A program made the translations under genes and the position numbers. The notes below the pieces were generated by a model. The model saw only the letters and a program-made list of their open reading frames with translations, was not told the DNA's origin and did no database searches. 64,000 nt of DNA from the NCBI GenBank assembly GCA_030646295.1, contig JAUSND010000003.1:434001-498000 (forward strand), in the 5' to 3' direction. This document shows positions 38,396-50,787 of this stretch, in pieces. This DNA comes from Moraxellaceae bacterium (GTDB lineage: Bacteria; Pseudomonadota; Gammaproteobacteria; Pseudomonadales; Moraxellaceae). Within the stretch, counting starts at the first letter, position 1; each line of letters opens with the position of its first letter.

Positions 38396-39676
38396 TCAGC
38401 GCTTGTCCACGGGGACAAAGTCGCGCTGGGTGTAGCCTGTGTACAGCTGGCGCGGACGACCAATCTTGTATGGGGCGTTGTGCATTTCCATCCAGTGCGA
38501 GATCCAGCCGACGGTGCGTGCCAGCGCAAAAATCACGGTGAACATGGAGGTCGGAATACCAATGGCCTTCAGGATGATGCCTGAGTAGAAGTCCACGTTC
38601 GGGTAAAGCTTGCGTTCAACGAAGTACGGATCGTTACGGGCAGCCTCTTCCAGCTTCATGGCGAGCTCAAGCTGCGGATCGTTGATGCCGAGCGCCGCCA
38701 GTACTTCGTCACAGGTCTGCTTCATTACCTTGGCGCGCGGGTCAAAGTTCTTGTACACGCGGTGACCGAAGCCCATCAGCTTGAACGGATCGTTCTTGTC
38801 CTTGGCCTTGGCCAGGAACTTGTCCAGGTTTTCCACCGAGCCGATTTCATCCAGCATCTTCAGCACGGCTTCGTTGGCGCCGCCATGAGCCGGGCCCCAC
38901 AGTGCGGCAATGCCGGCTGCGATACACGCATAGGGGTTGGCGCCCGTCGAACCGGTCAAACGCACGGTCGAAGTGGAGGCGTTCTGCTCGTGGTCCGCAT
39001 GGAGGATGAAGATGCGGTCCATGGCCTTGGCCAGCACCGGGTTCACCTTGTAGTCCTCGCAAGGGGTGGCAAACATCATGTGCAGGAAGTTTTCGGCATA
39101 GCCCAGATCGTTACGTGGGTACACGAAAGGCTGGCCGGCATTGTACTTGTAGCTCATGGCCGCGATGGTCGGCATCTTGGCGATCAGGCGAATGGCCGCA
39201 ATACGACGGTGTTCCGGGTTATTGATGTCCAGATTGTCGTGATAGAAGGCGGAAAGGGCGCCAACCACACCACACATGACGGCCATCGGGTGGGCATCAC
39301 GACGGAAGCCGCGATAGAAGAACTGCAGCTGTTCGTGAACCATGGTGTGCTGGGTAACGCGGTTCACGAAGTCAGTCTTCTGACCAGGGTTAGGCAACTC
39401 GCCGTTCAGCAGCAGGTAGCAGGTTTCCAGGTAGTCGGACTTTTCGGCCAGCTGGTCAATCGGGTAACCGCGGTGCAGGAGAACGCCCTTGTCGCCATCA
39501 ATGAAGGTGATCTTCGATTCGCAGGCGGCAGTCGCCATGAAGCCGGGGTCGTAGGTGAAGTAGCCCTGGGCAAGGACATCTTTAACATCAACGACATCCG
39601 GGCCCATTGTGCCGGAAGTAACGGGAAGGTCGATCGACTTGTCGTCGATGGTCAGGGTGACTTTATTACCCGACAT
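38396..39676 (-). CDS. gltA: Type II citrate synthase
   Basis: A 426-residue hexameric-type citrate synthase. Catalytic regions are visible: the histidine in [15 protein letters not shown] near residue 264, [15 protein letters not shown] near residue 305, and the C-terminal [20 protein letters not shown]. The CDS of type II enzymes includes the N-terminal [14 protein letters not shown] segment for NADH-sensitive folding. It condenses oxaloacetate and acetyl-CoA, the entry to the TCA cycle. Divergent from sdhC with its own promoter. Confidence 0.97.
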   Translation of the reverse strand: MSGNKVTLTIDDKSIDLPVTSGTMGPDVVDVKDVLAQGYFTYDPGFMATAACESKITFIDGDKGVLLHRGYPIDQLAEKSDYLETCYLLLNGELPNPGQKTDFVNRVTQHTMVHEQLQFFYRGFRRDAHPMAVMCGVVGALSAFYHDNLDINNPEHRRIAAIRLIAKMPTIAAMSYKYNAGQPFVYPRNDLGYAENFLHMMFATPCEDYKVNPVLAKAMDRIFILHADHEQNASTSTVRLTGSTGANPYACIAAGIAALWGPAHGGANEAVLKMLDEIGSVENLDKFLAKAKDKNDPFKLMGFGHRVYKNFDPRAKVMKQTCDEVLAALGINDPQLELAMKLEEAARNDPYFVERKLYPNVDFYSGIILKAIGIPTSMFTVIFALARTVGWISHWMEMHNAPYKIGRPRQLYTGYTQRDFVPVDKR

Positions 39677-39808
39677 GGCAGTCTCCTAAACGAGCCGGTT
39701 TACTACATGGCTCTGGCTTCAGCGCGACCGAAAGCGGTTTGCGTGCCTGACTCTCCGGCGTGACCGGAATGCGAAGGTGGAGCAAAAACGCTTCGGGGAA
39801 GGCGCGCT

Positions 39809-39836
39809 AGCTTAATTTGTGAGGGAATTTTGTCAA
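39809..39836 (-). promoter_or_regulatory. gltA promoter
   Basis: Minus strand: consensus -35 TTGACA (39836-39831), 16-bp spacer, weak -10 TAAGCT (39814-39809). This leaves a leader of about 125 nt. Confidence 0.5.
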
Positions 39837-40028
39837 TCAACTGTTACAAACGAAGTGGCAGTTTATGCGGTAAAGACGCACGTTTGGCTCCGTTATTGGT
39901 GACCAATTGGTCTAATTGACTTTTGTACATGCGCTGAGCACTTGTCTGGCTTATTGATGGGTGCACTATAAGGAGGCAGAAAAGAGCAGATTCAAGCTAA
40001 ATGCGCAGTATTTGTCTGTGTTACCGGT

Positions 40029-40057
40029 TTGTAATTCAATTTATGCGGGATTATACT
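40029..40057 (+). promoter_or_regulatory. sdhCDAB promoter
   Basis: TTGTAA (40029-40034), exactly 17 bp, TATACT (40052-40057), giving a start near 40064 and a leader of about 115 nt before sdhC. Confidence 0.6.
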
Positions 40058-40180
40058 TTCCGCCCGGTTTTGCGCATGCTGCTGGTCTCCTGAAAATTTC
40101 AGGAATTTCATTGGCTTGCGCTTCCTTGTGTGCTCTCCCTTCGGTCTGCCTCGTGAGAGGCCCCCAACAGGAAACCCGCT

Positions 40181-40573
40181 GTGAAAAGCAATCGACCTGT
40201 CAATCTCAGTTTGTCGACCGTTCTGGCCGTAAACTTGAAGTCCCCGGTCGCCATCGCCTCCATTTTGCATCGTATCTCTGGCGTGGTGATCTTTGCTCTT
40301 ATCCCGGTTCTGCTTTATGTCCTGCAGGAGTCACTTGTCTCTGCAGAGGCCTTCGCTGCCGTAAAGACTGATGTACTGGGTGGTTTTATCGGTGGCTTTC
40401 TGGTGTTTGTTGCACTGGCAGGGCTGATTTACCACTTTGTTGTGGGTGCAAAGCACCTCGTTCAGGACTTCGGTATTGGTGAGTCGCTGGAGGGTGGTCG
40501 TCTGTTTGCCACACTGGCACTGCTGCTGTCTGTTGTCCTCATTCTTTGTGCATTGGCCTGGATGGTGCTCTGA
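40181..40573 (+). CDS. sdhC: Succinate dehydrogenase cytochrome b556 subunit
   Basis: A 130-residue protein beginning with a GTG start (AGGA ribosome site nine bases upstream). It has three membrane helices and the SdhC signature RPVNLSLSTV...SPVAIASILHRISGVV; the heme-ligand histidine lies in the GLIYHFVVGAKHLVQDFG segment near residue 85. First gene of sdhCDAB; the stop overlaps the sdhD start (TGATG). Confidence 0.93.
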   Translation: MKSNRPVNLSLSTVLAVNLKSPVAIASILHRISGVVIFALIPVLLYVLQESLVSAEAFAAVKTDVLGGFIGGFLVFVALAGLIYHFVVGAKHLVQDFGIGESLEGGRLFATLALLLSVVLILCALAWMVL

Positions 40574-40941
40574 TGAGAAACAGTGCAACGAGCTTTAGTC
40601 GTTCCGGTGTTGCCGACTGGCTGGCCCAGCGTGTCAGCGCCTATATTCTGGCCGCCTATTTTGTCGTGATCGTCGGCTTTCTGCTGTGCAATCCTGGTCT
40701 GGATTATACCCAGTGGCACGGTTTCATGACCTGCACGGCCATGCGCATTTTCTCTTTGCTGGCATTGCTGGCGCTGGCTGCCCATGCGTGGGTGGGTTTG
40801 TGGACGGTGTTCACTGACTACGTCACCGAGCGCCAGATGGGTGCCAAGGCAACCTTCATCCGTATCTTCCTGCAGACCGGCATGGCCATCTGTATCTTTG
40901 TTTATGTGGTCTGGGGCATCCAGATCCTCTGGGGGAACTGA
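40573..40941 (+). CDS. sdhD: Succinate dehydrogenase membrane anchor subunit
   Basis: A 122-residue three-helix protein with WLAQRVSAYILAAYFVV near residue 17 and the heme/quinone region AAHAWVGLWTVFTDYV near residue 70, typical of SdhD. The start at 40573 is set by one-base stop/start overlap with sdhC. Three bases separate it from sdhA. Confidence 0.92.
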   Translation: MRNSATSFSRSGVADWLAQRVSAYILAAYFVVIVGFLLCNPGLDYTQWHGFMTCTAMRIFSLLALLALAAHAWVGLWTVFTDYVTERQMGAKATFIRIFLQTGMAICIFVYVVWGIQILWGN

Positions 40942-40944
40942 TTC

Positions 40945-42762
40945 ATGGCCGATGCAATCAACGCGACCAATATTCCTACCCTGACCTTTGATGCCGTCAT
41001 CGTTGGCGGTGGCGGCTCCGGCATGCGTGCCTCGCTGCAGCTTGCCCGTGCCGGCCTCAAGGTAGCTGTTCTGACCAAGGTGTTCCCGACCCGCTCCCAC
41101 ACCGTGGCAGCGCAGGGTGGCATCGGAGCCTCGCTCGGTAACATGAGTGAGGACAACTGGCATTACCATTTCTACGACACCATCAAGGGTTCCGACTGGC
41201 TGGGCGACCAGGATGCCATCGAGTTCATGTGCCGCGAAGCACCCAAGATGGTGTATGAGCTGGAACACCTCGGCATGCCGTTTGACCGCAATGCCGACGG
41301 CACCATTTATCAGCGTCCTTTTGGCGGGCATACCGCCAATTACGGTGAAAAGCCGGTGCAGCGTGCCTGTGCCGCTGCCGACCGTACCGGTCATGCCCTG
41401 CTGCACACGCTGTACCAGGCCAATCTGGCTGCCAACACCGAGTTTTTCGTCGAATGGATTGCACTTGACCTGATCCGTGATGAAGACGGTGACGTGCTGG
41501 GTGTGACCGCCATCGATCTGGCCACCGGCAACATTGCCGTGTTTCAGGCCAAGTGCACATTGTTTGCTACCGGTGGGGCAGGTCGTATCTACCAGGCCTC
41601 TACCAATGCCTTCATCAATACCGGGGACGGCCTTGGTATGGCGGCCCGTGCCGGCATTCCGCTGGAAGACATGGAGTTCTGGCAGTTCCATCCGACCGGC
41701 GTGGCCGGTGCCGGCGTGCTGCTGACAGAGGGTTGCCGTGGTGAAGGCGGCCTGCTGCGCAACAAGAACGGCGAGCGCTTCATGGAACGTTATGCACCCA
41801 ACCTGAAGGATCTGGCTCCACGCGACTTCGTGTCACGTTCCATGGACCAGGAAATCAAGGAAGGTCGTGGCTGCGGTCCCAATGGCGATTATGTGGTGCT
41901 CGACCTGACTCACCTTGGTGCCGAGACAATCCACAAGCGTCTGCCGTCCGTATACGAAATCGGCAAGAACTTTGCCAACGTGGATTGCACGAAGGAACCG
42001 ATTCCGGTGGTGCCGACGATTCACTACCAGATGGGTGGCATCCCGACCAACATCAATGGTCAGGTTGTGGCTCCGAAGGATGGCAATCCGAATGCAGTGG
42101 TCAATGGCTTTTACGCCATCGGTGAGTGTTCCTGTGTTTCCGTGCATGGCGCCAATCGTCTGGGCACCAACTCGCTGCTTGACCTGATTGTGTTTGGCAA
42201 GGCCGCAGGTGATCACATCATCGAGACTGTTGCCCGCGCACCAGCTGCCCAGAAGTCGCTGCCAAAGGATGCTCTGGACAAGACGCTGGCCCGCATTGCA
42301 CGTCTCGATAACTCCACTGATGGCGAGTATGGGCAGGATGTTGCCAACGACATGCGTCGCGCCATGCAGACCCATGCTGGCGTGTTCCGTACCCAGGCTC
42401 TGCTGGATGAAGGCGTCGAGAAAATTCTCGAGATCGAAAAGCGTATTGCCAACATCCACTTGAAAGACAAGTCAAAGGTGTTCAATACCGGCCGTATCGA
42501 GGCGCTGGAGTTGGAAAACCTGATTGAGGCTGCCAAGGCCACCATCATTTCTGCTGCCGCTCGCAAAGAGTGTCGTGGCGCCCATACCGTTGTTGATTAC
42601 GAGCGTCCGGTGGACGACCCCGAGTGCCCGCTCGGTCGTAACGACAAGGAGTGGATGCGTCATTCCCTCTGGTACAAGGAAGGCAATCGTCTTGACTACA
42701 AGCCGGTCAAGCTGAAGCCGCTGACAGTGGAATCCGTTCCGCCCAAGCCGCGTACCTTCTAA
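40945..42762 (+). CDS. sdhA: Succinate dehydrogenase flavoprotein subunit
   Basis: A 605-residue flavoprotein. FAD-binding GGGGSGMRAS is near residue 23, the histidyl-FAD attachment site is RSHTVAAQGGI near residue 53, and the active-site HPTG and RSMDQEIKEGRG segments and the C-terminal RxxxxKEWMRHSLW end follow. It oxidises succinate to fumarate and passes electrons to SdhB. Tightly packed in sdhCDAB. Confidence 0.97.
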   Translation: MADAINATNIPTLTFDAVIVGGGGSGMRASLQLARAGLKVAVLTKVFPTRSHTVAAQGGIGASLGNMSEDNWHYHFYDTIKGSDWLGDQDAIEFMCREAPKMVYELEHLGMPFDRNADGTIYQRPFGGHTANYGEKPVQRACAAADRTGHALLHTLYQANLAANTEFFVEWIALDLIRDEDGDVLGVTAIDLATGNIAVFQAKCTLFATGGAGRIYQASTNAFINTGDGLGMAARAGIPLEDMEFWQFHPTGVAGAGVLLTEGCRGEGGLLRNKNGERFMERYAPNLKDLAPRDFVSRSMDQEIKEGRGCGPNGDYVVLDLTHLGAETIHKRLPSVYEIGKNFANVDCTKEPIPVVPTIHYQMGGIPTNINGQVVAPKDGNPNAVVNGFYAIGECSCVSVHGANRLGTNSLLDLIVFGKAAGDHIIETVARAPAAQKSLPKDALDKTLARIARLDNSTDGEYGQDVANDMRRAMQTHAGVFRTQALLDEGVEKILEIEKRIANIHLKDKSKVFNTGRIEALELENLIEAAKATIISAAARKECRGAHTVVDYERPVDDPECPLGRNDKEWMRHSLWYKEGNRLDYKPVKLKPLTVESVPPKPRTF

Positions 42763-42842
42763 GAGGCATTTTCATCCCCCGGGATGAGGTGATGGACGGG
42801 AATCAATCCCCGTCCCCTGACAAAGAATTGAAGAGGCACACC

Positions 42843-43550
42843 ATGAGCGACGTGCGTATTTTTGAAGTCTATCGCTACGATCCTGACAAGGACGAAGCGC
42901 CCTATATGCAGACCTACGAGCTTACGCTTGATGGTTCCGAGCGCATGCTGCTGGATGCGCTGATCAAGCTGAAGCAGGTTGATGAAAGCCTGAGCTTTCG
43001 CCGTTCCTGCCGTGAAGGTATTTGCGGTTCGGATGGCATGAACATCAATGGCAAGAACGGTCTGGCCTGTCTGGTCAACATGAAGACGCTGCCGAAGAAG
43101 GTGGTGATTCGTCCGCTGCCTGGCTTGCCCGTGATTCGTGACCTGGTTGTGGACATGGGTATGTTCTACAACCAGTATGAAAAGGTGCAGCCTTATCTGG
43201 TTAACAACACGCCAGCGCCAGCCAAGGAACGTCTGCAGTCTCCGGAAGACCGTGAGAAGCTTGATGGCCTGTATGAGTGCATCCTCTGTGCGTGCTGTTC
43301 TACCAGTTGCCCGTCGTTCTGGTGGAATCCGGAAAAATTTCTGGGTCCGTCGGCACTTATCCAGGCTTACCGCTTCCTCGCGGACAGTCGTGATACTGCA
43401 ACGGCTGAGCGTCTCGCCAAACTGGATGACCCATTCAGCGTGTTCCGCTGCCGTGGCATCATGAACTGTGTCAGTGTGTGTCCCAAGGGGCTCAATCCCA
43501 CCAAGGCTATCGGGCATATTCGTAATATGCTGCTTAGCCAGGGGGCCTGA
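42843..43550 (+). CDS. sdhB: Succinate dehydrogenase iron-sulfur subunit
   Basis: A 235-residue protein with three cluster motifs: [2Fe-2S] CREGICGSDGMNINGKNGLAC near residue 58, [4Fe-4S] CILCACCSTSCP near 150, and [3Fe-4S] CRGIMNCVSVCPKGLNP near 207. ATG 42843 has GAGG seven bases upstream; an in-frame ATG at 42789 is a poor start. 80 bp separate it from sdhA. Confidence 0.96.
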   Translation: MSDVRIFEVYRYDPDKDEAPYMQTYELTLDGSERMLLDALIKLKQVDESLSFRRSCREGICGSDGMNINGKNGLACLVNMKTLPKKVVIRPLPGLPVIRDLVVDMGMFYNQYEKVQPYLVNNTPAPAKERLQSPEDREKLDGLYECILCACCSTSCPSFWWNPEKFLGPSALIQAYRFLADSRDTATAERLAKLDDPFSVFRCRGIMNCVSVCPKGLNPTKAIGHIRNMLLSQGA

Positions 43551-43557
43551 TCCTCTG

Positions 43558-43586
43558 AAACCCCGCCAATTGGCGGGGTTTTTTTT
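43558..43586 (+). terminator. Terminator of sdhCDAB
   Basis: AAACCCCGCC and GGCGGGGTTT around loop AATT, followed by a run of T. Confidence 0.95.
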
Positions 43587-43891
43587 GACTTTTTTCAGTC
43601 TTTTTCAGCTGTGTTGCATGCATCCGGTAGCTCTTGCGAGGGAACGGGTGCACAATATCGGCACCCATGATCTGCAGGCAGCAAGCCCGCCTGCATCAAC
43701 AGGATCGTGGGGATGCTTTTCAGGCTATACCAAGGTCTGAAGGCCGTTTCAGCCCCCCTTTGCTAGACTCAATCAGGGGGGTAGGGTCGTGAGGTCTTAC
43801 CCAGACATCGCGGGTCATTGTGAAGAGAAGGCGAAACAGCACCGCTCCGGCCACCTGGGTCGCGGAACTTCTCTCTTTGGAAACATTGAAA
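43587..43891 (+). promoter_or_regulatory. Control region of sucAB
   Basis: 305 bp without a gene. An extended -10 TGCTAGACT (43761-43769) is flanked by CCCCCC and GGGGGG (about 43753-43758 and 43776-43781), which can pair around it. The leader to sucA would be about 115 nt. Confidence 0.45.
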
Positions 43892-46723
43892 ATGCAAGAC
43901 GGCCTCATGCTGCGACAGTGGAGCACTTCGCAGCTCTCGGCAGAAAACGCTGCCTACGTCGAAGAACTTTACGAGCAATTCCTCGTTTCTCCCCAATCAG
44001 TGCCGGAAGACTGGCGCAGCTATTTTGAAAAGCTGCCTCGCGTCAATGGTATTGCCCAGGACACCCCGCACAAGGGCGTCCGTGAGCAGTTCCTGTTACT
44101 GGCTAAAAACTCTTCACGCGCCCAGGCGCTTCCCACCAGTCGTGTCAGCACGGAGCATGAACGCCGTCAGGTCGCCGTGTTGCAGCTTATTGCCGGTTAC
44201 CGCAATCGCGGTCATCAGCGTGCAAAACTGGATCCGCTGGGACTGATGCCGCGTGAAGATGTACCTGATCTGGATCTCGCGACACACGGCCTCAGCCGTG
44301 CAGATCTTGATACGGTGTTCAATACCGGTAATCTGGCGATTGGCAAGGAAGAGTGCACCCTTGGCGAAATGGTGCAGGCGATGGAGGCTATTTATTGTGG
44401 CGCCATCGGCTCCGAATACATGCACATCGTCAACACGGCCGAAAAACGCTGGATTCAGCAGCGTCTTGAAAGTGTTCGTGGAAATCCGAATTTTTCTGTC
44501 GATACACGCAAGCATGTGCTTGAGCGTGTGACGGCAGCCGAAGGTCTGGAAAAGTTTCTGGGCACCAAATATGCCGGTGCCAAGCGCTTTGGACTTGAAG
44601 GTGGCGAAGCGCTGATTCCTCTGGTTGATGAACTTATCCAGCGCGGTGGCTCTTACGGCGTCAAGGAAGTTGTTATTGGCATGGCCCATCGTGGTCGTCT
44701 CAATGTGCTGGTCAATATTCTTGGCAAGAACCCTGGCGACTTGTTCAACGAGTTCGAAGGCAAGAGTGTCACCAAGCATGGCTCCGGTGATGTCAAATAC
44801 CATCAGGGCTACTCGTCGAACGTGATGACCTCCGGTGGTGAGGTGCATCTGGCGCTGGCATTCAATCCGTCTCATCTGGAAATTGCATCTCCTGTTGTCG
44901 AGGGTTCGGTGCGTGCGCGCCAGGATCGTCGTAATGACAAGCAGGGTCGTCAGGTCTTGCCGATCAGTATTCATGGCGATGCTGCGTTTGCGGGGCAGGG
45001 CGTGGTCATGGAGACATTCCAGATGTCCCAGACACGCGGTTACAGGACTGGCGGTACGGTTCATATCGTGGTGAACAATCAGGTTGGTTTCACCACCAGC
45101 ATCAAGGAAGACTCCCGTTCGACCGAGTATTGCACCAGCGTGGCGAAGATGGTGCAGGCACCGATTTTCCATGTGAACGGGGACGATCCCGAAGCTGTAT
45201 TCTTTGTGACGCAGCTGGCGCTGGATTTCCGCATGGAGTTCCAGAAGGACGTGGTCATCGATGTCATTTGTTACCGTCGCCGTGGCCACAATGAAGCGGA
45301 TGAGCCATCGGCCACACAGCCGTTGATGTATCAGGTAATTCATAAATTACCGACTACGCGTGCCATTTATGCTGATCGCCTGGTTAAGGGTGCTGTGCTG
45401 ACGCAGGTGCAGGCGGATGACATGGTGGAGGAGTACCGCAAGGCGCTCGAAGCCGGTAATCATGTGGTCAAGTCACTGGTGCGGGAGCCTAACAAGTCAC
45501 TGTTTGTTGACTGGACCCCGTATCTGGGGCACGCAGTGGTAGATGACTGGGATACTGGTGTACCCATCAAGACGCTGCAGGAACTTGGCAGGAAGCTGGC
45601 AAAGTTGCCGGAAACGTTTGTTGTCCAGAAGCAGGTTCAGAAAGTTCTCGAAGACCGTACCAAGATGTGGGCCGGTAATCTTGAGTTCAACTGGGGCGCT
45701 GCCGAGACACTGGCTTACGCTACTGTACTGAACGAAGGCTTTCTGATTCGCCTGACAGGGCAGGATGTGGGGCGTGGTACGTTCTCTCATCGACATGCCA
45801 TTCTGTATAGCCAGAAAGATGGCACTGCCCATGTGCCGTTGAAAAATATCAATCCGGATCAGCCTGAGTTCGAAATTTATGACTCATTGCTCTCCGAGGA
45901 AGCAGTGCTGGCGTTTGAATATGGTTATGCCACCACCACGCCAAAATCCCTGATTATCTGGGAGGCCCAGTTTGGTGATTTTGCCAACGGGGCACAGGTG
46001 GTGATTGACCAGTTTATCTCGTCCGGTGAAACCAAGTGGGAGCGTCTTTGCGGACTGACCCTGCTGTTGCCGCACGGTTTTGAAGGGCAGGGGCCGGAGC
46101 ATTCCTCGGCTCGCCTGGAGCGCTTCCTCCAGTTGTGTGCTGAGCACAACATGCAGGTTTGTACACCAACAACCCCCGCGCAGATTTTTCATTTGCTGCG
46201 CCGTCAGGTTGTACGTCCCTTGCGCAAGCCTCTGGTAATCATGTCGCCCAAGAGTCTGCTGCGCCACAAGTTGGCCGTTAGCACCCTTGAAGAATTGGCG
46301 CATGGCCAATTCCAGACGGTTATTCCGGAAATTGATCCGATCAAGCCTGCTGATGTCACCCACGTCATCATGTGCGGTGGCAAGGTTTATTACGATCTGC
46401 TGGAAAAGCGTCGTGAGCTGAAGCGTGATGATGTCGCCATTGTTCGTATCGAGCAGCTTTACCCTTTCCCGGAAAAGAAACTGGCCGAAGTACTGGCTTC
46501 CTACAAGAATGCCAAGAGCATTGTCTGGTGCCAGGAAGAGCCAATGAATCAGGGGGCCTGGTACTGCACGCAGCACCATATGCATACCGTGGTTCGTGAA
46601 TGGAATGACAAGCTGCGTACACGCTTTGCTGGCAGACCTTCGGCTGCTGCGCCTGCATGTGGGTCGGTTTATCTGCATGCAAAAGAACAGGCAGCACTGG
46701 TTGAAGACGCTTTCAAGCCCTGA
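43892..46723 (+). CDS. sucA: 2-oxoglutarate dehydrogenase E1 component
   Basis: A 943-residue thiamine-diphosphate enzyme, near the usual family length. It has the N-terminal E2-binding arm (YVEELYEQFLVSPQSVPEDWRSYFEKL), the GMAHRGRLNVLVNILGK region near residue 265, the ThDP motif GDAAFAGQGVVMET near residue 365 and RRRGHNEADEPSATQP near residue 460. The start at 43892 aligns with the family; an upstream ATG at 43820 adds unrelated sequence. It decarboxylates 2-oxoglutarate and passes the succinyl group to SucB. Confidence 0.97.
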   Translation: MQDGLMLRQWSTSQLSAENAAYVEELYEQFLVSPQSVPEDWRSYFEKLPRVNGIAQDTPHKGVREQFLLLAKNSSRAQALPTSRVSTEHERRQVAVLQLIAGYRNRGHQRAKLDPLGLMPREDVPDLDLATHGLSRADLDTVFNTGNLAIGKEECTLGEMVQAMEAIYCGAIGSEYMHIVNTAEKRWIQQRLESVRGNPNFSVDTRKHVLERVTAAEGLEKFLGTKYAGAKRFGLEGGEALIPLVDELIQRGGSYGVKEVVIGMAHRGRLNVLVNILGKNPGDLFNEFEGKSVTKHGSGDVKYHQGYSSNVMTSGGEVHLALAFNPSHLEIASPVVEGSVRARQDRRNDKQGRQVLPISIHGDAAFAGQGVVMETFQMSQTRGYRTGGTVHIVVNNQVGFTTSIKEDSRSTEYCTSVAKMVQAPIFHVNGDDPEAVFFVTQLALDFRMEFQKDVVIDVICYRRRGHNEADEPSATQPLMYQVIHKLPTTRAIYADRLVKGAVLTQVQADDMVEEYRKALEAGNHVVKSLVREPNKSLFVDWTPYLGHAVVDDWDTGVPIKTLQELGRKLAKLPETFVVQKQVQKVLEDRTKMWAGNLEFNWGAAETLAYATVLNEGFLIRLTGQDVGRGTFSHRHAILYSQKDGTAHVPLKNINPDQPEFEIYDSLLSEEAVLAFEYGYATTTPKSLIIWEAQFGDFANGAQVVIDQFISSGETKWERLCGLTLLLPHGFEGQGPEHSSARLERFLQLCAEHNMQVCTPTTPAQIFHLLRRQVVRPLRKPLVIMSPKSLLRHKLAVSTLEELAHGQFQTVIPEIDPIKPADVTHVIMCGGKVYYDLLEKRRELKRDDVAIVRIEQLYPFPEKKLAEVLASYKNAKSIVWCQEEPMNQGAWYCTQHHMHTVVREWNDKLRTRFAGRPSAAAPACGSVYLHAKEQAALVEDAFKP

Positions 46724-46754
46724 GCACTGAGAATATAAAGAAGGAATTCAGAAA

Positions 46755-47969
46755 ATGGCCATCGAAATCAAGGCTCCGGTTTTTCCCGAATCTGTCGCGG
46801 ATGGTACGGTTGCAACCTGGCACAAGAAGCCTGGCGAAGCAGTTGCCCGTGATGAACTGATTGTTGATATTGAAACTGACAAGGTTGTACTTGAGGTTGT
46901 TGCGCCAGCAGATGGCGTGATTTCCCAGGTATTGAAAAATGAAGGCGATACCGTGTTGTCGCAGGAAGTGCTGGCACTGTTTGAAGCCGGCGCAGCCGCT
47001 TCTGCACCGGCACCGGCACCGGCCCCGGCAGCAGTGGCTGCCCCGGTGGTTGCCGAGACAAGCTCTGCGGATGACGCACTCAGTCCTGCTGTGCGCAAGC
47101 TGATCGCCGAGCACAATCTTGATCCGGCGAGAATTGCCGGGACAGGAAAAGGTGGACGCCTGACCAAGGAGGATGTTGAGAGTCACCTGAAGAAGCCGGC
47201 GGCTCCTGCGGCTGCTCCGGCAGCTGCTCCTGCGCCTGTCGCCCAGGCCATTGCCATGGCAGTTGGTGATCGTGTCGAGAAGCGGGTGCCGATGACCCGT
47301 CTGCGCGCCAAGGTGGCTGAGCGCCTGCTGGAGGCCAAACAGTCCACTGCCATGCTCACTACGTTTAATGAAGTGAACATGAAGCCGGTCATGGATCTGC
47401 GTAAGCAGTACGCCGAGAAATTCGAGAAGGTACATGGTGTGCGCCTTGGCTTCATGTCGTTCTTCGTTAAAGCAGCGATCGAAGCCCTGAAGCGCTTCCC
47501 TGCCGTGAATGCATCGATTGATGGCAACGATATTGTTTATCACGGCTTCTATGATGTCGGCGTGGCAGTGTCGTCGGATCGCGGTCTGGTGGTGCCAATC
47601 TTGCGCAATACCGAGCGCATGAGCCTTGCCGAAGTGGAAAAGACCATCGGCGACTTCGGCAAGAAGGCGAAGGATGGCAAGCTGACCATTGATGACATGA
47701 CGGGCGGTACGTTCACCATTTCGAATGGTGGTGTATTTGGCTCCCTGCTTTCCACGCCTATCCTGAACCCGCCGCAGACGGCCATCCTTGGCATGCACAA
47801 GATTCAGGAGCGTCCGATGGCGGTAAATGGACAGGTCGTGATTCTGCCGATGATGTATCTCGCGCTTTCCTATGATCATCGTCTGATTGATGGCAAGGAA
47901 GCCGTGAGCTTCCTCGTCGCTATCAAGGAACTGGTTGAAGATCCGGCACGCCTGCTGCTGGAGATCTGA
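46755..47969 (+). CDS. sucB: 2-oxoglutarate dehydrogenase E2, dihydrolipoyl succinyltransferase
   Basis: A 404-residue protein. The lipoyl domain has lysine 43 in ETDKVVLEV. An Ala/Pro linker (residues 80-100) leads to the peripheral subunit-binding domain [15 protein letters not shown], then a second Ala/Pro linker and the catalytic domain ending [15 protein letters not shown] with the catalytic HRxxDG. It forms the 24-mer core of the complex. It lies 31 bp after sucA and ends just before an intrinsic terminator. Confidence 0.96.
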   Translation: MAIEIKAPVFPESVADGTVATWHKKPGEAVARDELIVDIETDKVVLEVVAPADGVISQVLKNEGDTVLSQEVLALFEAGAAASAPAPAPAPAAVAAPVVAETSSADDALSPAVRKLIAEHNLDPARIAGTGKGGRLTKEDVESHLKKPAAPAAAPAAAPAPVAQAIAMAVGDRVEKRVPMTRLRAKVAERLLEAKQSTAMLTTFNEVNMKPVMDLRKQYAEKFEKVHGVRLGFMSFFVKAAIEALKRFPAVNASIDGNDIVYHGFYDVGVAVSSDRGLVVPILRNTERMSLAEVEKTIGDFGKKAKDGKLTIDDMTGGTFTISNGGVFGSLLSTPILNPPQTAILGMHKIQERPMAVNGQVVILPMMYLALSYDHRLIDGKEAVSFLVAIKELVEDPARLLLEI

Positions 47970-47974
47970 TGTGA

Positions 47975-49465
<1,491 letters not shown>

Positions 49466-49466
49466 G

Positions 49467-49505
49467 AATAAAAAAGCGGGGGGTAAATCTTCCCGCTTTT
49501 TTATT
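49467..49505 (+). terminator. Terminator after lpdA
   Basis: AATAAAAAAGCGGG pairs with CCCGCTTTTTTATT around an 11-base loop; it separates lpdA from sucCD. Confidence 0.85.
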
Positions 49506-49611
49506 GCGTTGAGAGAGCGAGATCTGATTTCCTGATGCCCTGAGCGGGCAGCAGGCCAAGGCGATGCAGTGATCCTGCGTCAAACATGTAACAGAAGATG
49601 GTACTCACACA

Positions 49612-50772
49612 ATGAACCTTCACGAATACCAGGGCAAACAGCTTTTTGCCGAATACGGGCTTCCTGTATCCAAGGGCTTTGCTGTCAGCACGCCCGCTGA
49701 AGCGCGCGCCGCTGCTGAGCGCATCGGTGGCGATAAATGGGTGGTTAAAGCCCAGGTCCATGCAGGTGGTCGCGGCAAGGCTGGTGGCGTCAAGCTGGTC
49801 ACTACGCTTGATGAAGTCGAGGCGTTTGCCAAGGCAAAGCTCGGCACTAATCTGGTCACCTACCAGACTGATGCCAAAGGGCAGCCTGTTGGCAAGATTC
49901 TTGTCGAGTCCTGCACTGACATTGCCAAGGAACTGTATCTTGGCGCGGTGCTGGATCGCGGTACACGTCGCATTGTTTTCATGGCCTCCACTGAAGGTGG
50001 TGTGGAAATTGAAAAAGTTGCGCACGAAACCCCGGAAAAGATCCACAAGGCCACGATTGACCCACTGATTGGTGGTCAGGCGTACCAAGGGCGCGACCTG
50101 GGTTACAAGCTGGGCCTGAATCATGATCAGGTGAAGCAGTTCGTGAAAATTTTCACCAGCCTTGCCAAAATGTTTGTCGACCTTGATATGGCCCTGCTGG
50201 AAGTGAATCCCCTGGTAATTACACCAGAAGGCAATCTGCACTGCCTGGATGCCAAGATCGTTATCGACTCCAATGCACTGTTCCGTCATCCCAAGCTCAA
50301 GGCCATGTATGACCCAAGCCAGGAAGATGAGCGTGAGCGCATTGCGGCCGAGTGGGAGCTTAACTACGTGGCTCTTGAAGGCAATATCGGTTGCATGGTG
50401 AATGGTGCAGGTCTGGCCATGGCCACCATGGACATCATCAAGCTCAAGGGTGGTCAGCCAGCCAACTTCCTTGACGTGGGTGGTGGTGCTACCAAGGAGC
50501 GTGTCACAGAAGCGTTCAAGATCATCCTCTCCGATGATTCCGTGAAAGCTGTGCTGGTGAACATCTTCGGCGGCATCGTTCGTTGCGACATGATTGCCGA
50601 AGGCATTATCGGTGCCGTGAAAGACGTGGGCGTGAAAGTGCCGGTAGTCGTGCGTCTGGAAGGCAATAATGCCGAGCTGGGTGCGCAAAAATTGAAAGAA
50701 AGCGGTCTCAACATCATTCCGGCAGCCTCGCTTAATGAAGCGGGTGATCTTGTCGTGAAGACCGTAGCCTGA
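49612..50772 (+). CDS. sucC: Succinyl-CoA ligase beta subunit
   Basis: A 386-residue ATP-grasp protein. It has [20 protein letters not shown], the nucleotide-binding [17 protein letters not shown] near residue 45, the LEVNPLV segment and [13 protein letters not shown] near residue 325. The CDS ends 15 bp before sucD. The complex makes ATP or GTP from succinyl-CoA. Confidence 0.97.
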   Translation: MNLHEYQGKQLFAEYGLPVSKGFAVSTPAEARAAAERIGGDKWVVKAQVHAGGRGKAGGVKLVTTLDEVEAFAKAKLGTNLVTYQTDAKGQPVGKILVESCTDIAKELYLGAVLDRGTRRIVFMASTEGGVEIEKVAHETPEKIHKATIDPLIGGQAYQGRDLGYKLGLNHDQVKQFVKIFTSLAKMFVDLDMALLEVNPLVITPEGNLHCLDAKIVIDSNALFRHPKLKAMYDPSQEDERERIAAEWELNYVALEGNIGCMVNGAGLAMATMDIIKLKGGQPANFLDVGGGATKERVTEAFKIILSDDSVKAVLVNIFGGIVRCDMIAEGIIGAVKDVGVKVPVVVRLEGNNAELGAQKLKESGLNIIPAASLNEAGDLVVKTVA

Positions 50773-50787
50773 GAGGAGCGCAAAAAA

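Larger units (their letters stand above)
39677..40180. other. Divergent gltA/sdhC control region
   Basis: 504 bp holding promoters in both directions (39809-39836 minus; 40029-40057 plus). No open frame here has a credible ribosome site. Confidence 0.7.

Noticed and set aside
44114-45343. A 409-codon minus-strand frame over sucA
   Set aside because: Antisense to a motif-complete sucA; no supporting signal.
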